Below are positions 24,692-34,519 of a stretch of DNA of 64,000 bases, piece by piece. The DNA lies in NCBI GenBank assembly GCA_019751945.1, contig JAIEMT010000005.1:47683-111682 (forward strand), given 5' to 3'. The DNA comes from a bacterium (GTDB taxonomy: Bacteria > Bdellovibrionota > UBA1018). How positions within the stretch are numbered: the first letter of the stretch is position 1; each line of letters begins with the position of its first letter. The notes beneath the pieces are model-generated. The model made no database searches. It was not told where the DNA came from and saw nothing but the letters and a program-made list of their open reading frames with translations. The position numbers were made by a program, and so were the translations under genes.

Positions 24692-26146
24692 TTAGGAAGA
24701 AAGTTTCTTTTTGATCAGATCCTGAAGCATCCCGGGGTTGGCTTTTCCACCCGTTTCCTTCATGACTTGACCGACGAAAAATCCAATCAGCTTTTCTTTG
24801 CCAGATCGATATTCTGCCACTTGCTGTGGGAAACCCGCAATGACCTTATTAATGGCGGGCTCTAACGCACCTACGTCGCTCACCTGTTTCAGTCCTTCTT
24901 GGTCAACGATTTTGCTGACCGGATCCCCAGTCTTCCAAGCACTGGCAATGACTTGCTTTGCTCCGGTGCTGGAAATGGTTCCATCCTGGGTGAGCTTCAC
25001 GACTTCAGCAATGTGTTCTGGTCGGAGTTTGCTTTGGGAGATATCGATATTCTCTTCATTCAAAAGACGAGCAACTTCTCCGGTCAAGAAATTGGCAGCA
25101 GGTTTCGCGGCCGCACCTAACTTCTGAACGGCCATTTCAAAAAAGCTCGCCATGGTTTTTGAACCCGTTATGACTCCTGCATCATAGAGAGAAAGGCCCA
25201 GCTCACTGGCGTACCGAGTTTTCTTTTGCTCGGGCAATTCCGGCATCGAATTCTTAATTTTATCGACCCAAGCTTGTTCGAGTTTCACTGGAATTAAATC
25301 GGGCTCCGGGAAGTAGCGGTAGTCGTGCGCTTCTTCTTTCGAGCGCATCGATTGAGTGACATTCTTCTGAGAATCATACAGACGGGTTTCTTGAACGACT
25401 TTCCCGCCGGACTTAATCACTTCAATCTGTCGTTGGATTTCGTAGTCGATGGCCTTCTCAACAAATCGGAATGAGTTCACGTTTTTAATTTCAGCGCGAG
25501 TTCCGAAAGTCTTTGATCCCTTCGGCATCACACTCACGTTGGCGTCGCAGCGAAAGTTTCCTTCCTGCATATTCCCATCGCAAATATCGATACTGGTGAC
25601 GATCGCGTAAAGAGCGCGAAGATAAGCACCTGCTTCTTCGGACGTCTTCATATCCGGCCCGCTCACAATTTCAATGAGCGGAACACAAGCGCGATTCAAA
25701 TTCACCAAAGAGAAATCACTCAGGTGAACATTTTTTCCCGCGTCTTCTTCCATGTGAATGCGCTGAATGTGAACCTGCTTGGTGGTCCCATCCTTTAATG
25801 TCAGGTTGAGTTGGCCATTTTCGCAAATCGGCAGGTCGTACTGGCTGATTTGATACCCCTTCGGCAAATCGGGATAGAAATAATTCTTTCGGGCAAAGAC
25901 GTTCTTCAACCGGATCTGGCAACCCGTCGCAAGGCCCGCGCGAACCGCGTATTCCAAAACCTTCTTGTTCAGAACCGGAAGAGTTCCGGGATGACCCGTG
26001 CAAACCGGACAAGTGTTGGCATTCGCTCCCACGTCCGCAACCGATTGACCGCCCTCGGGCCGAGCCTTACAGCCACAGAAAATCTTTGTGTCGGTAGCGA
26101 GCTGACAGTGAACTTCTAAACCGATGACTGCTTCAAATTCACTCAT
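24692..26146 (-). CDS. gatB: Asp/Glu-tRNA(Asn/Gln) amidotransferase subunit B
   Basis: GatB binds the mischarged tRNA and phosphorylates its carboxyl before amidation by ammonia from GatA. 484 residues, starting MSEFEAVIGLEVHCQLATDTKIFCGC. Conserved segments include FYPDLPKGYQISQYD, the HMEEDAGK Mg-binding segment, and EIKNVNSFRFVEKAI. The C-terminal YqeY-like tail domain is present (VGQVMKETGGKANPGMLQDLIKKKL). The start overlaps the gatA stop by ATGA. Confidence 0.97.
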   Translation of the reverse strand: MSEFEAVIGLEVHCQLATDTKIFCGCKARPEGGQSVADVGANANTCPVCTGHPGTLPVLNKKVLEYAVRAGLATGCQIRLKNVFARKNYFYPDLPKGYQISQYDLPICENGQLNLTLKDGTTKQVHIQRIHMEEDAGKNVHLSDFSLVNLNRACVPLIEIVSGPDMKTSEEAGAYLRALYAIVTSIDICDGNMQEGNFRCDANVSVMPKGSKTFGTRAEIKNVNSFRFVEKAIDYEIQRQIEVIKSGGKVVQETRLYDSQKNVTQSMRSKEEAHDYRYFPEPDLIPVKLEQAWVDKIKNSMPELPEQKKTRYASELGLSLYDAGVITGSKTMASFFEMAVQKLGAAAKPAANFLTGEVARLLNEENIDISQSKLRPEHIAEVVKLTQDGTISSTGAKQVIASAWKTGDPVSKIVDQEGLKQVSDVGALEPAINKVIAGFPQQVAEYRSGKEKLIGFFVGQVMKETGGKANPGMLQDLIKKKLSS

Positions 26147-27603
26147 GTTCGCACCTCAAACGCATGCGCCATGCTGAAGAGTTTTTCTTCCTGAAAGGCG
26201 GGTGTAGTGAACTGCAACCCGATGGGCAGTCCCTTATGGTCCTGACCGCACGGAACACTCATAGCCGGTAAGCCTGCTAAGTTCACAGGAATGGTGAAGA
26301 TATCGTTCAAATACATTTTGATCGGATCTTTGCTTTTCTCACCGAGCTTGAAAGCCGTGGACGGAGAAACCGGAGAAATAATGACATCCACCTGCGAAAA
26401 TGCTTTTTCAAAATCCTGTTTCACTAGGCGACGCACCTGACAAGCGCGACGATAATAAGCGTCGTAGTAACCACTCGAAAGAGCAAACGTGCCCAGGATA
26501 ATTCTTCGCTTCACCTCAGGCCCGAAGTTCGAACGGACTCGTTTATAAAAAGTAGGAAGATCGGGCGATTGATCAGCATCCTTCGGACGAACTCCGAAAC
26601 GAACCCCATCGAAGCGGGCCAAATTACTGGAAGCCTCGCTCACTGCCACGATGTAATAGATGGCCACGGCATACTTCGTGTGTGGCAAAGAAATGGGGAT
26701 CAGCTTTGCGCCTTTTTTCTCAAACCACTTCAACGATTCCTGCAATGACTTCTCGACGTCAGGAGAGAGCCCGCCAACCGAATATTCTTTCGGAACACCA
26801 ATCTTGACCTTGGACCAATCCGGAGCAGTGGTCATGGCCTTCAGCACCTGGCTCTTAGGCATTGCTGCCGAAGTGGAGTCTTTCGGATCATGGCCCGACA
26901 TCACATCTAAAATTCGGGCGGCATCTTCTGTATCGTGAGTAAGCGGGCCGATCTGATCGAGCGAAGAGGCAAATGCCACCAAACCGTAACGACTCACTCG
27001 ACCATAGGTGGGCTTCAGCCCTACTACTCCGCAATAACTTGCGGGTAATCGCACAGACCCTCCAGTGTCGGTTCCCAATGCTGCTACGCAGAGCCCTGCT
27101 TTTACAGCAGTAGCAGAACCCCCACTGGACCCACCGGGAACGTACCCCTCATGAGTGGGATGCAAGACCGGACCAAAAGCAGAATTCTCGTTCGAACCGC
27201 CCATGGCAAACTCGTCCATGTTCAATTTTCCGAGGGTGATTGAGCCAGCTTTTTCCAAACGCTCCACTGCAGTGGCGGTGTACGGCGGAATATAGTTTTC
27301 AATAATTTTGGAAGCGCAGGTCGTTCGCACGCCATCTAAAGTCAGAACATCTTTCAAACCGAGCGGAATTCCAAAAAGCGGGAACTGATCACTGGGAACT
27401 TTTCCGCTCTTCGAAAGAGTCTGGGTGGCCGCTTTTGCTTGCCCAAGCGCGCGCTCTTCACAGACCGTGAGATAGGCATTGTGCTTACTCGCCTTGATCG
27501 ACTTGAAAAAATCTTGGGTGAGCTCGAGCGGTGAAACCTTTTTTGCATTGTAGGCTTCGTGAATTTTTTTAATCGTCTTAAATTCTAAGTTCGACTGTGC
27601 CAT
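26143..27603 (-). CDS. gatA: Asp/Glu-tRNA(Asn/Gln) amidotransferase subunit A
   Basis: GatA is the glutaminase of the GatCAB complex and belongs to the amidase-signature family. The catalytic triad is readable as Lys84 (GIPLGLKDVL), cis-Ser159 (PGGSSGGSA) and nucleophile Ser183 (TDTGGSVRLPAS). The 486-residue length is normal. Its presence with gatB and gatC implies that Gln- and/or Asn-tRNA is made by transamidation in this organism. It starts 11 bp after gatC. Confidence 0.97.
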   Translation of the reverse strand: MAQSNLEFKTIKKIHEAYNAKKVSPLELTQDFFKSIKASKHNAYLTVCEERALGQAKAATQTLSKSGKVPSDQFPLFGIPLGLKDVLTLDGVRTTCASKIIENYIPPYTATAVERLEKAGSITLGKLNMDEFAMGGSNENSAFGPVLHPTHEGYVPGGSSGGSATAVKAGLCVAALGTDTGGSVRLPASYCGVVGLKPTYGRVSRYGLVAFASSLDQIGPLTHDTEDAARILDVMSGHDPKDSTSAAMPKSQVLKAMTTAPDWSKVKIGVPKEYSVGGLSPDVEKSLQESLKWFEKKGAKLIPISLPHTKYAVAIYYIVAVSEASSNLARFDGVRFGVRPKDADQSPDLPTFYKRVRSNFGPEVKRRIILGTFALSSGYYDAYYRRACQVRRLVKQDFEKAFSQVDVIISPVSPSTAFKLGEKSKDPIKMYLNDIFTIPVNLAGLPAMSVPCGQDHKGLPIGLQFTTPAFQEEKLFSMAHAFEVRT

Positions 27604-27614
27604 GGAGTTCTCGT

Positions 27615-27923
27615 TTACAAAATAGGTGGAACTTGAAAGCTGTCGTACATTTTTTCCGGAGCGTGAAGAAGAACCTTCGGTTTTCCTTCTGCATCGGTTT
27701 CAAACGGAGCGGCGATATCTTCACGCGTGGGAGTTTCAGGATCCAGCGGATGAGTCATGGGCTCGACTCCTGCGACGTTCACTTCGGAAAGCTGATCCAC
27801 GTACGCCAAAATGTCTTTGAGTTGAGTGGTAAAAGTCGTGACCTCGGTATCGGTGAGTTGAATGCGCGCGAGGTCAGAAATCTTCCGCGTGAGGGCTTCG
27901 TTTACTTCGATTGGAGCTTGCAT
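27615..27923 (-). CDS. gatC: Asp/Glu-tRNA(Asn/Gln) amidotransferase subunit C
   Basis: A 102-residue GatC, the small belt subunit that wraps around GatA and stabilises the complex. It has the typical helical N-terminus (LTRKISDLARIQLTDTEV), FTTQLKDILAYVDQLSEV, and the VEPMTHPLD motif followed by a proline-rich tail ending in FQVPPIL. GAGG precedes the ATG. It heads the gatC-gatA-gatB-asmA-lipoprotein-ppx run. Confidence 0.93.
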   Translation of the reverse strand: MQAPIEVNEALTRKISDLARIQLTDTEVTTFTTQLKDILAYVDQLSEVNVAGVEPMTHPLDPETPTREDIAAPFETDAEGKPKVLLHAPEKMYDSFQVPPIL

Positions 27924-27995
27924 AAGGCCTCATACCTTACTCTGCTCAGGCATGGGGGACAAGGTCCAAACATTGAATTTATAGGGATTTTGGGA

Positions 27996-30284
27996 CTATA
28001 GGCCGCTGAAATAGCCGATTGATATGCCGCCGAATTGGCCTGCCACAAACACCAGTTTCTTGCTGTAATCGCCTGCAACGGAGGGAATCGCATTTCCGGG
28101 GTTTAAGCTGGTGAAGGTTTCGTCGAGATCGCCCGTAGAAATGCCCAGCTTAGCTAGGTTCCACATCGGAGTATTTCGATAAGAAGCGAAGCTTCCTCCG
28201 ACAATCAAATTGCTGCCAACAGTCGCCATCGAAAGAACAGTACTGTCGAAGCCTGCTGCCAATGTGAAACCTTGATCCAAGCTTCCAGCGAGGCTCAACT
28301 TAGCAATCATTTCAGCCGTGCTGCCTTTGTAAGTCGTAAAGTTCCCGCCAATATAGAGTTGACCATTGCTAATGAGCAAGGAGTTCACGACACCATTGGT
28401 GCCTGAACCACCCGAGAAACTCGTATCCAGAACTCCGTTGGTACCCACCTTCGCAACACGAAGCGCAAGGGTCCCACCATAGGTCGTAAATGCTCCACCA
28501 ATATAAAGAGAGCTTCCGTACGGCGCAATCGCTTCGACGGTGGAGTTCGGCGAACCAGCAGCTATGAAGGTAGGATCTATGGTTCCGTTATAATCTAGTT
28601 TTGCTAAGTAATTTACAGCAGTACCTTGGTAGGATGTAAACGCACCACCTGCAAAAATCTGGTTGTTCGAGTAAACAATCGATTTCACCTTACCATTGAA
28701 GCCTGCGCTTCCAGCGAAAGTAAAATCCCGGTTTCCGTTTACAGCGTTAATACGAACAAGATTTCCCGCAGCGCTACCACTGAAAAACAAGAAGTCACCG
28801 GCGACGTAGAGATAGCCCGCCTGATCCATCGCCAGAGAATAAACTTTTTGACCGCCGCTTTGTACGCCAGGACCCACTCCCGATTGGAAGGTGGCGTCGA
28901 CGGACATAGAATCTAAATTAATTTTTGCTAATCCGTTGGAGACTATTTGGCGATAACTGTTGAAACCACCGCCCACCAAAATCGACGCGCCATTCTTTAT
29001 AATACCAATAGCGGTAACGTACCCACCGGCCCCGTTGTAACTAAAACCGATGGGATTGGTGAACACCGTGTCGAGCGCACCCGTATTGATATCGACTTTC
29101 ACCAGGTGCTGAACGGGGGCACCTTTATAAAAGTTCAAATTTCCGCCGACATAGAGAGAAGTGCCCACCAGAGCCAGGGTCTGGACATTGACGTCCGTGG
29201 TGGTCATGGGAGTGAAAGTCATGTCAATCGCACCCGTTCCGGCATCCAGTTTAGCCAAACGATTGAATGGACCAGAACCGCGATAGGCATTGAAAGATCC
29301 GCCGATGTAAACCGAACTCCCGGAAGCTAAAACGGTACGAACTTGAGAGTTCGGCCCGGTGGATTGGGTAAAGATGGTGTCCAACGTTCCATTTAAATTC
29401 ACTTTAGCAAGATTTTGAATCGGAGCCGCATTGAAGCCAGTAAAGCTCCCACCGATGTAAATAGCAGATTGATCGGGCGCAACTGCAATTCCAAGAACCA
29501 TTGAACCACCGTTGAGAGCCGTATGAGCCAAGAAAGTTGCACTAATGGAACCGTCGTTCTCATTCAATCTCGTGAGGCCGTTGGTTGGACTAGCGCCATA
29601 GGTCGTGTAATAACCGCCGACATAAATTTCACTTCCAATGGAAGCAAGTGCGTAGACAGTGTTATTGAATCCGCCCTGGCTCGCAAAGATGGTATCAATA
29701 GCGCCAGTAGATGCCGACACCTTCATAATATTGCTGACAGCCGTACCTCTATAGTTCGCAAACACACCGCCGACGATCAGGTTCCCATTGTTCGTCAGCG
29801 CAAGAGCCAACACTTGGCCCGTAGTAAATCCAACAGAGCTGTGAAAGGTCGGATCCAGCGTTCCGGTGCTCAAGTTAATTTTTGCTAAACCATAAACAGA
29901 GATGCCTTGATACTGCGTGAAGGTGCCGCCCACGTACGCATAGCTTTGGGACGGATCCACCAAGATGACGGAAACATCGCCACCCGAAAAGCCGCTTTGA
30001 ATTTGGAAATTGTAATCGGGCAAGCCTTTGACCGTTTCGAGAGCTGCAAAGTTCCCGTAGAAGTTTCCACCGACAGTCGTAAATCCACCCCCGATGTAGA
30101 GACTGTTCCCGTTGACGAGCATCGAAGTCACAGGGCCATTCGTAGAAATATAGTACTGACCTGAATTGCTGCCGTTCTGATTGGAGAGAGAGAATTCGTC
30201 GAAGTTATTCGCGCAGCTCACCGTTGCTAGCGCAAGAGCGCTCGCCAAAAGGAGGTCGCGTGTGTTGAAAAAAGTCGACTTCAT
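27996..30284 (-). CDS. Delta-60 repeat (DUF5122) beta-propeller-like lipoprotein
   Basis: A 762-residue secreted protein. The start at ATG 30284 gives a signal peptide with lipobox-like ATVSC. The whole mature part is about 13 tandem units of ~55-60 residues with the pattern YIGG-F-Y-G...LAKLN-TG-LD-TF, the delta-60 repeat usually predicted to build propellers. The DNA repeats are diverged, not identical. It ends 72 bp before gatC on the same strand. It is probably surface-anchored; ligand unknown. Confidence 0.85.
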   Translation of the reverse strand: MKSTFFNTRDLLLASALALATVSCANNFDEFSLSNQNGSNSGQYYISTNGPVTSMLVNGNSLYIGGGFTTVGGNFYGNFAALETVKGLPDYNFQIQSGFSGGDVSVILVDPSQSYAYVGGTFTQYQGISVYGLAKINLSTGTLDPTFHSSVGFTTGQVLALALTNNGNLIVGGVFANYRGTAVSNIMKVSASTGAIDTIFASQGGFNNTVYALASIGSEIYVGGYYTTYGASPTNGLTRLNENDGSISATFLAHTALNGGSMVLGIAVAPDQSAIYIGGSFTGFNAAPIQNLAKVNLNGTLDTIFTQSTGPNSQVRTVLASGSSVYIGGSFNAYRGSGPFNRLAKLDAGTGAIDMTFTPMTTTDVNVQTLALVGTSLYVGGNLNFYKGAPVQHLVKVDINTGALDTVFTNPIGFSYNGAGGYVTAIGIIKNGASILVGGGFNSYRQIVSNGLAKINLDSMSVDATFQSGVGPGVQSGGQKVYSLAMDQAGYLYVAGDFLFFSGSAAGNLVRINAVNGNRDFTFAGSAGFNGKVKSIVYSNNQIFAGGAFTSYQGTAVNYLAKLDYNGTIDPTFIAAGSPNSTVEAIAPYGSSLYIGGAFTTYGGTLALRVAKVGTNGVLDTSFSGGSGTNGVVNSLLISNGQLYIGGNFTTYKGSTAEMIAKLSLAGSLDQGFTLAAGFDSTVLSMATVGSNLIVGGSFASYRNTPMWNLAKLGISTGDLDETFTSLNPGNAIPSVAGDYSKKLVFVAGQFGGISIGYFSGL

Positions 30285-30447
30285 TCCAATACGTCCCACG
30301 AAAATAAAGGTTGCGATCTACCTCTAATTTTATCGAATTATTGTTGAATAATAAAGTCGGATTTATGATAAAAAGATAAGTAAATTCAATGAGATATCGA
30401 CATCCTTAACAAGTCTCAAAAGACACCCCAGGGTGCGGGGGAAAAGG

Positions 30448-32820
30448 CTATTTTTCGAGGTATTGCTGAACGTAACGAAGCAGGAATTTCTTTCTGCCAA
30501 GCTTCTTGAAATCGATGACGACTTTTTGATCTCCGCCAACGCCTTCGACGGCAATTACGGTTCCCGTTCCATACTCGGGGTGATCAATGATCGCGCCATC
30601 GAGGTCTCCTTTAGAAGCCGACGAGGACGAGACGGATGGAACTGCACGCGCGCTGGAATTGGTATAACCGTCGCCGCCGCCGCTTCCTCCCCCATAGCCA
30701 AACTGACGCGAAGAACCGGTGCGGAACTTCGAGGCTCCCGATCCATACGAAAGATCGCGAAGCTCGACTAAGTTTTCAGGAATCTCGGCAAAGAAGCGCG
30801 AAGGTTCTTGGTAATTTACATTCCCCCAGATTCTTCTCACCGCTGCATTTGAAAGATAGAGACGTTGACGAGCACGAGTCATGCCGACGTAACAAATACG
30901 ACGCTCTTCTTCGATGTCTTCATCGGGAGTTTCTTCCCAAGGACGAATCGACGGGAACAACCCCTCTTCCATTCCCACCAAGAATCCGACATTAAATTCC
31001 AAACCCTTAGCGGAATGAAGCGTCATCATGGTGACTGAGCTGATGTCTTCGACTTCTTTATTCACCTCAGAAGCAAGTGCGGCTTGCTCAATGAAAAGCG
31101 GGAGAAGATCTGGCTTAGAAAGATTTGCGGCCTGATCTTCTTCAAATTCTTGGAAGAGGTTGTCCAATTCTTCTAAGTTGTCGATGCGCGCTTGCGCTTC
31201 GTCGGTGCCTTCGGCTTTCAATTCCCGAACGTAAGCCGTTTCATCCAAAATCAAATGATAGAGTTCAGACAAACTGAGTTTCGTTTGCTGATCCATAAAC
31301 TTGCGCATCATCGCGACGAATGCGGCGAGTTTTTTGGAGGTCGCTGCCGAGGTCAGGGAAGAGTCGCTTGCAGCACGTTGAAGTGCCGCCCAGAAAGTGG
31401 AATCGGCCTCGCCCTGCATCTGCATTTGAAGCGAAAGCTCGTCGACCTTGTCGATCGTGGTTTTGCCAATTCCTCGCCCCGGCACGTTAATAATGCGTTT
31501 CAAACTGATGGAGTCAGCCGGATTCAAAATAATTTTGAGATACGACAAGATGTCTTTAATTTCTTTTCGGTCATAGAACCGCAACCCGCCGACGATCTGG
31601 TAGGCGATCTTGTCTCGACGAAGCACATCCTCAAACGGACGGCTCTGTGCGTGAGTACGGTAAAAAATGGCGAAATCATCGTAAGAGTAGCCTTCGTTTT
31701 CAGCTAACCGACGAATTTCTGAAATCACCATCTCTGCTTCAGCTCTTTCATCCACCACTTGAACGTGAGTGATGGGCAGGCCGGTTTCATTTTCAGTCCA
31801 AAGTGTTTTCTCTTTGCGTTCGCGATTGTTGCGAATGACTTGGCTTGCAGCCGTCACGATAGTCTTTGTCGAGCGATAGTTTTGCTCGAGCTTCACGACA
31901 TGAGCGCCCGGGTAATCCTTTTCGAAATCTAAAATATTTCGAATATCAGCCCCACGCCACTTGTAGATGGATTGGTCTTCGTCTCCAACGACGCAGATGT
32001 TTTGATGGCCACCCGACTCTTTGCCCGCAAGTGTCGCCAGCAAAAGGTACTGACCGCGGTTGGTATCTTGATATTCATCGACGTGAATGTAACGAAATCG
32101 CTTCTGATACTTGGCGCGCACTTCGAGGTTGTCGCGCATCAGGCGATAGGTCATGCAAATAATTTCGCCAAAATCCAAGGCGTTGTTGGAAAAAAGATCT
32201 TTCTGATACTGCTCGTAAACCTGCTTCATCTTCTTTTCAAAGACGTTATGAGGAGCAGGTTCGATATCTTCAGGGGCCTTCGCATCACATTTGGCCCGAT
32301 TGATCGCCGCTTGCAGGGCCTTCGGGCTAAACGCTTTGTCATCCAGGCCGATCTTGCCCACGACTTCTTTAATCAAACTTAGCTGATCGGAATCATCATA
32401 AATCACAAACGGCCGAGTGAACGGGGTGTGCATCGTCTCTTGTCGCAAAATACGAACACAGATGGAGTGAAAGGTCCCGATGTTGGGCGAATCAAAACTG
32501 AAGTGACTGCCGTAGGCTTGGCTCGGCCCAATATCCAAAATCTTTTCGACACGATGGCGCATTTCGGTTGCGGCCTTATTCGTAAACGTCACCGCCAACA
32601 CTTGATGAGCCGGTACGCCTTTGCCGTCAATCAGGTGAGCAATTCGCGAAGTCAGCATTTTGGTTTTGCCTGAGCCCGCACCCGCTAAAACAATGAGCGG
32701 CCCTTCCGTGGTCTCAACGGCTTCGCGCTGGCGATCGTTCAAACCATTAAAATATGTCACAGGACGAGACACTGCAGAAAAGTCAAAATCGTCAGGCTTT
32801 GCGAAATCAAAATTTTCCAT
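30448..32820 (-). CDS. pcrA: ATP-dependent DNA helicase, PcrA/UvrD type
   Basis: A 790-residue SF1A 3'-5' helicase for excision repair and removal of blocking complexes. Motifs in order: LNDRQREAVETTEGPLIVLAG with Walker A AGAGSGKTKML, TFTNKAATEMRHR, VDEYQDTN (motif II), LEQNYRST, MTLHSAKGLEF and VGMTRARQRL. The C-terminal ~60 residues form a tudor-like domain (HPEYGTGTVIAVEGVGGDQ) after a glycine/serine-rich linker, typical of PcrA. It is the last gene of the glmU-glmS-clc-pcrA run, 13 bp after the channel gene. Confidence 0.95.
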   Translation of the reverse strand: MENFDFAKPDDFDFSAVSRPVTYFNGLNDRQREAVETTEGPLIVLAGAGSGKTKMLTSRIAHLIDGKGVPAHQVLAVTFTNKAATEMRHRVEKILDIGPSQAYGSHFSFDSPNIGTFHSICVRILRQETMHTPFTRPFVIYDDSDQLSLIKEVVGKIGLDDKAFSPKALQAAINRAKCDAKAPEDIEPAPHNVFEKKMKQVYEQYQKDLFSNNALDFGEIICMTYRLMRDNLEVRAKYQKRFRYIHVDEYQDTNRGQYLLLATLAGKESGGHQNICVVGDEDQSIYKWRGADIRNILDFEKDYPGAHVVKLEQNYRSTKTIVTAASQVIRNNRERKEKTLWTENETGLPITHVQVVDERAEAEMVISEIRRLAENEGYSYDDFAIFYRTHAQSRPFEDVLRRDKIAYQIVGGLRFYDRKEIKDILSYLKIILNPADSISLKRIINVPGRGIGKTTIDKVDELSLQMQMQGEADSTFWAALQRAASDSSLTSAATSKKLAAFVAMMRKFMDQQTKLSLSELYHLILDETAYVRELKAEGTDEAQARIDNLEELDNLFQEFEEDQAANLSKPDLLPLFIEQAALASEVNKEVEDISSVTMMTLHSAKGLEFNVGFLVGMEEGLFPSIRPWEETPDEDIEEERRICYVGMTRARQRLYLSNAAVRRIWGNVNYQEPSRFFAEIPENLVELRDLSYGSGASKFRTGSSRQFGYGGGSGGGDGYTNSSARAVPSVSSSSASKGDLDGAIIDHPEYGTGTVIAVEGVGGDQKVVIDFKKLGRKKFLLRYVQQYLEK

Positions 32821-32833
32821 TTTTAAAACTCAG

Positions 32834-34519
32834 TCAGTACCGGTTGCCGTATTGAAATGCCAACGATCGGCGGGCCACTTCGCGGTCATATGCCAACCGA
32901 ACGCTGTGAGCGAAAAGCAACCCCATGATCCTTCCATCATCAGCTATCACAGGTACGCAGGGAGTTTCCTGAAAAATTTCTGAAGTAGACGAAAGTCGCT
33001 CGCTAACCTTGATCGCCGGGGTTTTTAACCCAGAGCGATAAAGCAAATCCTTAGCTTCAAAGAGTTTAGAAAGAGGCGAAGTCTTGGAAAGCACTTCCTG
33101 ATTGAGCCAACTATCCTCAATCATATCCACGGTGAGCATTCCGAGGTAGGCCCCCTGAGAATTGAGAACAGGTAAGAAAGGATAACGCGACTTAATGAGT
33201 TTGTTGCGCAGTTCCGAAATGGGTTCGTTTTCATGGATGCTGTCAAAGTCGGTCACCATCGCATCCTTCACTAAAAGTGCATTCAGAATTCCTGCGGAAC
33301 GGCCTTGACTGAGCTCTACCCCTCGCGCTTGCAAATCGATGTCCATCAAAGAAAACTTGTAGAATTGCTTTCGCAAACGATGCGCCGCAAGGGCAACTCC
33401 CAAACAGATTAGAAATACGACGGGGCTGCGGGTCATTTCAAACGCGAGCACTGCAGCCATCACCGGCGTGCCCAGCACGGCCCCTAAAAATGCAGCTCCC
33501 CCTGCAAACGCGGCAACCATTTGAAAAGAGCTAGCACCCTCGGGAGAAAAATAACTTCCAATCAACGTCCCCAAGAAAAACAAGGGCGCAAAAACTCCAA
33601 CTGTTCCAAACCCAGCAACAACCAAGCTCAAACAAAGGAGCTGAGTAATAAAAAGAAGTGCGATGGGATTTCCGCGAATTCCTTTTTCAAAAATTTCTAA
33701 AATCAACTGGGTGAAAGGCTGATGGGCATGCTTGTTCACCACCATTACTAAAAAGAGCAAAATACCGCCGGCCAAAACCCGCATCCAAACTTTGGTTTGA
33801 AATAGTTCTTGCAGACTTTCTTCAGTGTACCGAATGAATCGAATAGTGCCGATTGCCAAAGCCGCACAAACAATCGCGATGAGTAGCAGAAGGCCGAATT
33901 GCTGAAAGCTACCGATGGAGCTGAGTTGGAAATTCGCAAAAAGCGCCGCAAAGGGAAAAGTGGGAAAGTGAAACACCCAAGACAGTACTTGCACCCCGAG
34001 AAATGCGGCAACAGAAGCAAAAACGGTCTGCAGCATGGCACCGCCTGTCCCAAGCTCAAGCGGAATCAGTAGCGCTGCAAACGGGGCGCCGAAAGCGGCC
34101 GAAATTCCCGCAGCCAAGGCTACTGCCGCATCGGTTCTGCGGCGAAGTTCGTACCAACGCGAAGAGCGGGACTGAAGGGCCATCGAAACGGAATGACTGA
34201 ATTCGGTTCCTGCCCCCTCGGCACCGATAGTGCCCCCAAACAAACAGAGCAAAAGAGAATTCAATCCGCGAAGCGCCCACTTTCGTGCCGACTGCATCGA
34301 ACCGGCCGCATGAATATGAACAAAGACATCTGCTAAACCTTTGTAATCCGGATTCCCGGATGAGGTATCGACAACAAAGCGCTGAATCACCATGGCCAAT
34401 CCCGCCACTCCTAAAATTAATATAGGAGCGTTCCAGGGCATTTGAGGAAAGAGAGTCTGAGCGATTTGCGGGATGGAGACAAAGACAGCTGCGGCAATTC
34501 CCGCGAGCACTGAAATCAT
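32834..34519 (-). CDS. ClC-family chloride channel/transporter with CBS pair
   Basis: A 561-residue protein with about ten membrane segments and a C-terminal CBS pair (from ~residue 405: VKDAMVTDFDSIHENEPISEL and the following repeat). The filter region keeps the gating glutamate (GTIGAEGAGTEF, versus GREGP) and has GVFAPLFFLG for the GxFxP motif. The usual GSGIP segment reads SSGNPDYKG, and the N-terminal helix A is absent. Anion selectivity may therefore differ. It overlaps the glmS stop by ATGA. Confidence 0.88.
   Translation of the reverse strand: MISVLAGIAAAVFVSIPQIAQTLFPQMPWNAPILILGVAGLAMVIQRFVVDTSSGNPDYKGLADVFVHIHAAGSMQSARKWALRGLNSLLLCLFGGTIGAEGAGTEFSHSVSMALQSRSSRWYELRRRTDAAVALAAGISAAFGAPFAALLIPLELGTGGAMLQTVFASVAAFLGVQVLSWVFHFPTFPFAALFANFQLSSIGSFQQFGLLLLIAIVCAALAIGTIRFIRYTEESLQELFQTKVWMRVLAGGILLFLVMVVNKHAHQPFTQLILEIFEKGIRGNPIALLFITQLLCLSLVVAGFGTVGVFAPLFFLGTLIGSYFSPEGASSFQMVAAFAGGAAFLGAVLGTPVMAAVLAFEMTRSPVVFLICLGVALAAHRLRKQFYKFSLMDIDLQARGVELSQGRSAGILNALLVKDAMVTDFDSIHENEPISELRNKLIKSRYPFLPVLNSQGAYLGMLTVDMIEDSWLNQEVLSKTSPLSKLFEAKDLLYRSGLKTPAIKVSERLSSTSEIFQETPCVPVIADDGRIMGLLFAHSVRLAYDREVARRSLAFQYGNRY

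Noticed and set aside
27996..30284. Possible CRISPR or DNA tandem repeat array
   Set aside because: The periodicity is ~170 bp, diverged, and in frame with protein repeats of the delta-60 type.
30400..30447. Terminator after pcrA on the minus strand
   Set aside because: Only CCCC/GGGG or 4-5 bp stems can be drawn near the T-run; too weak to call.
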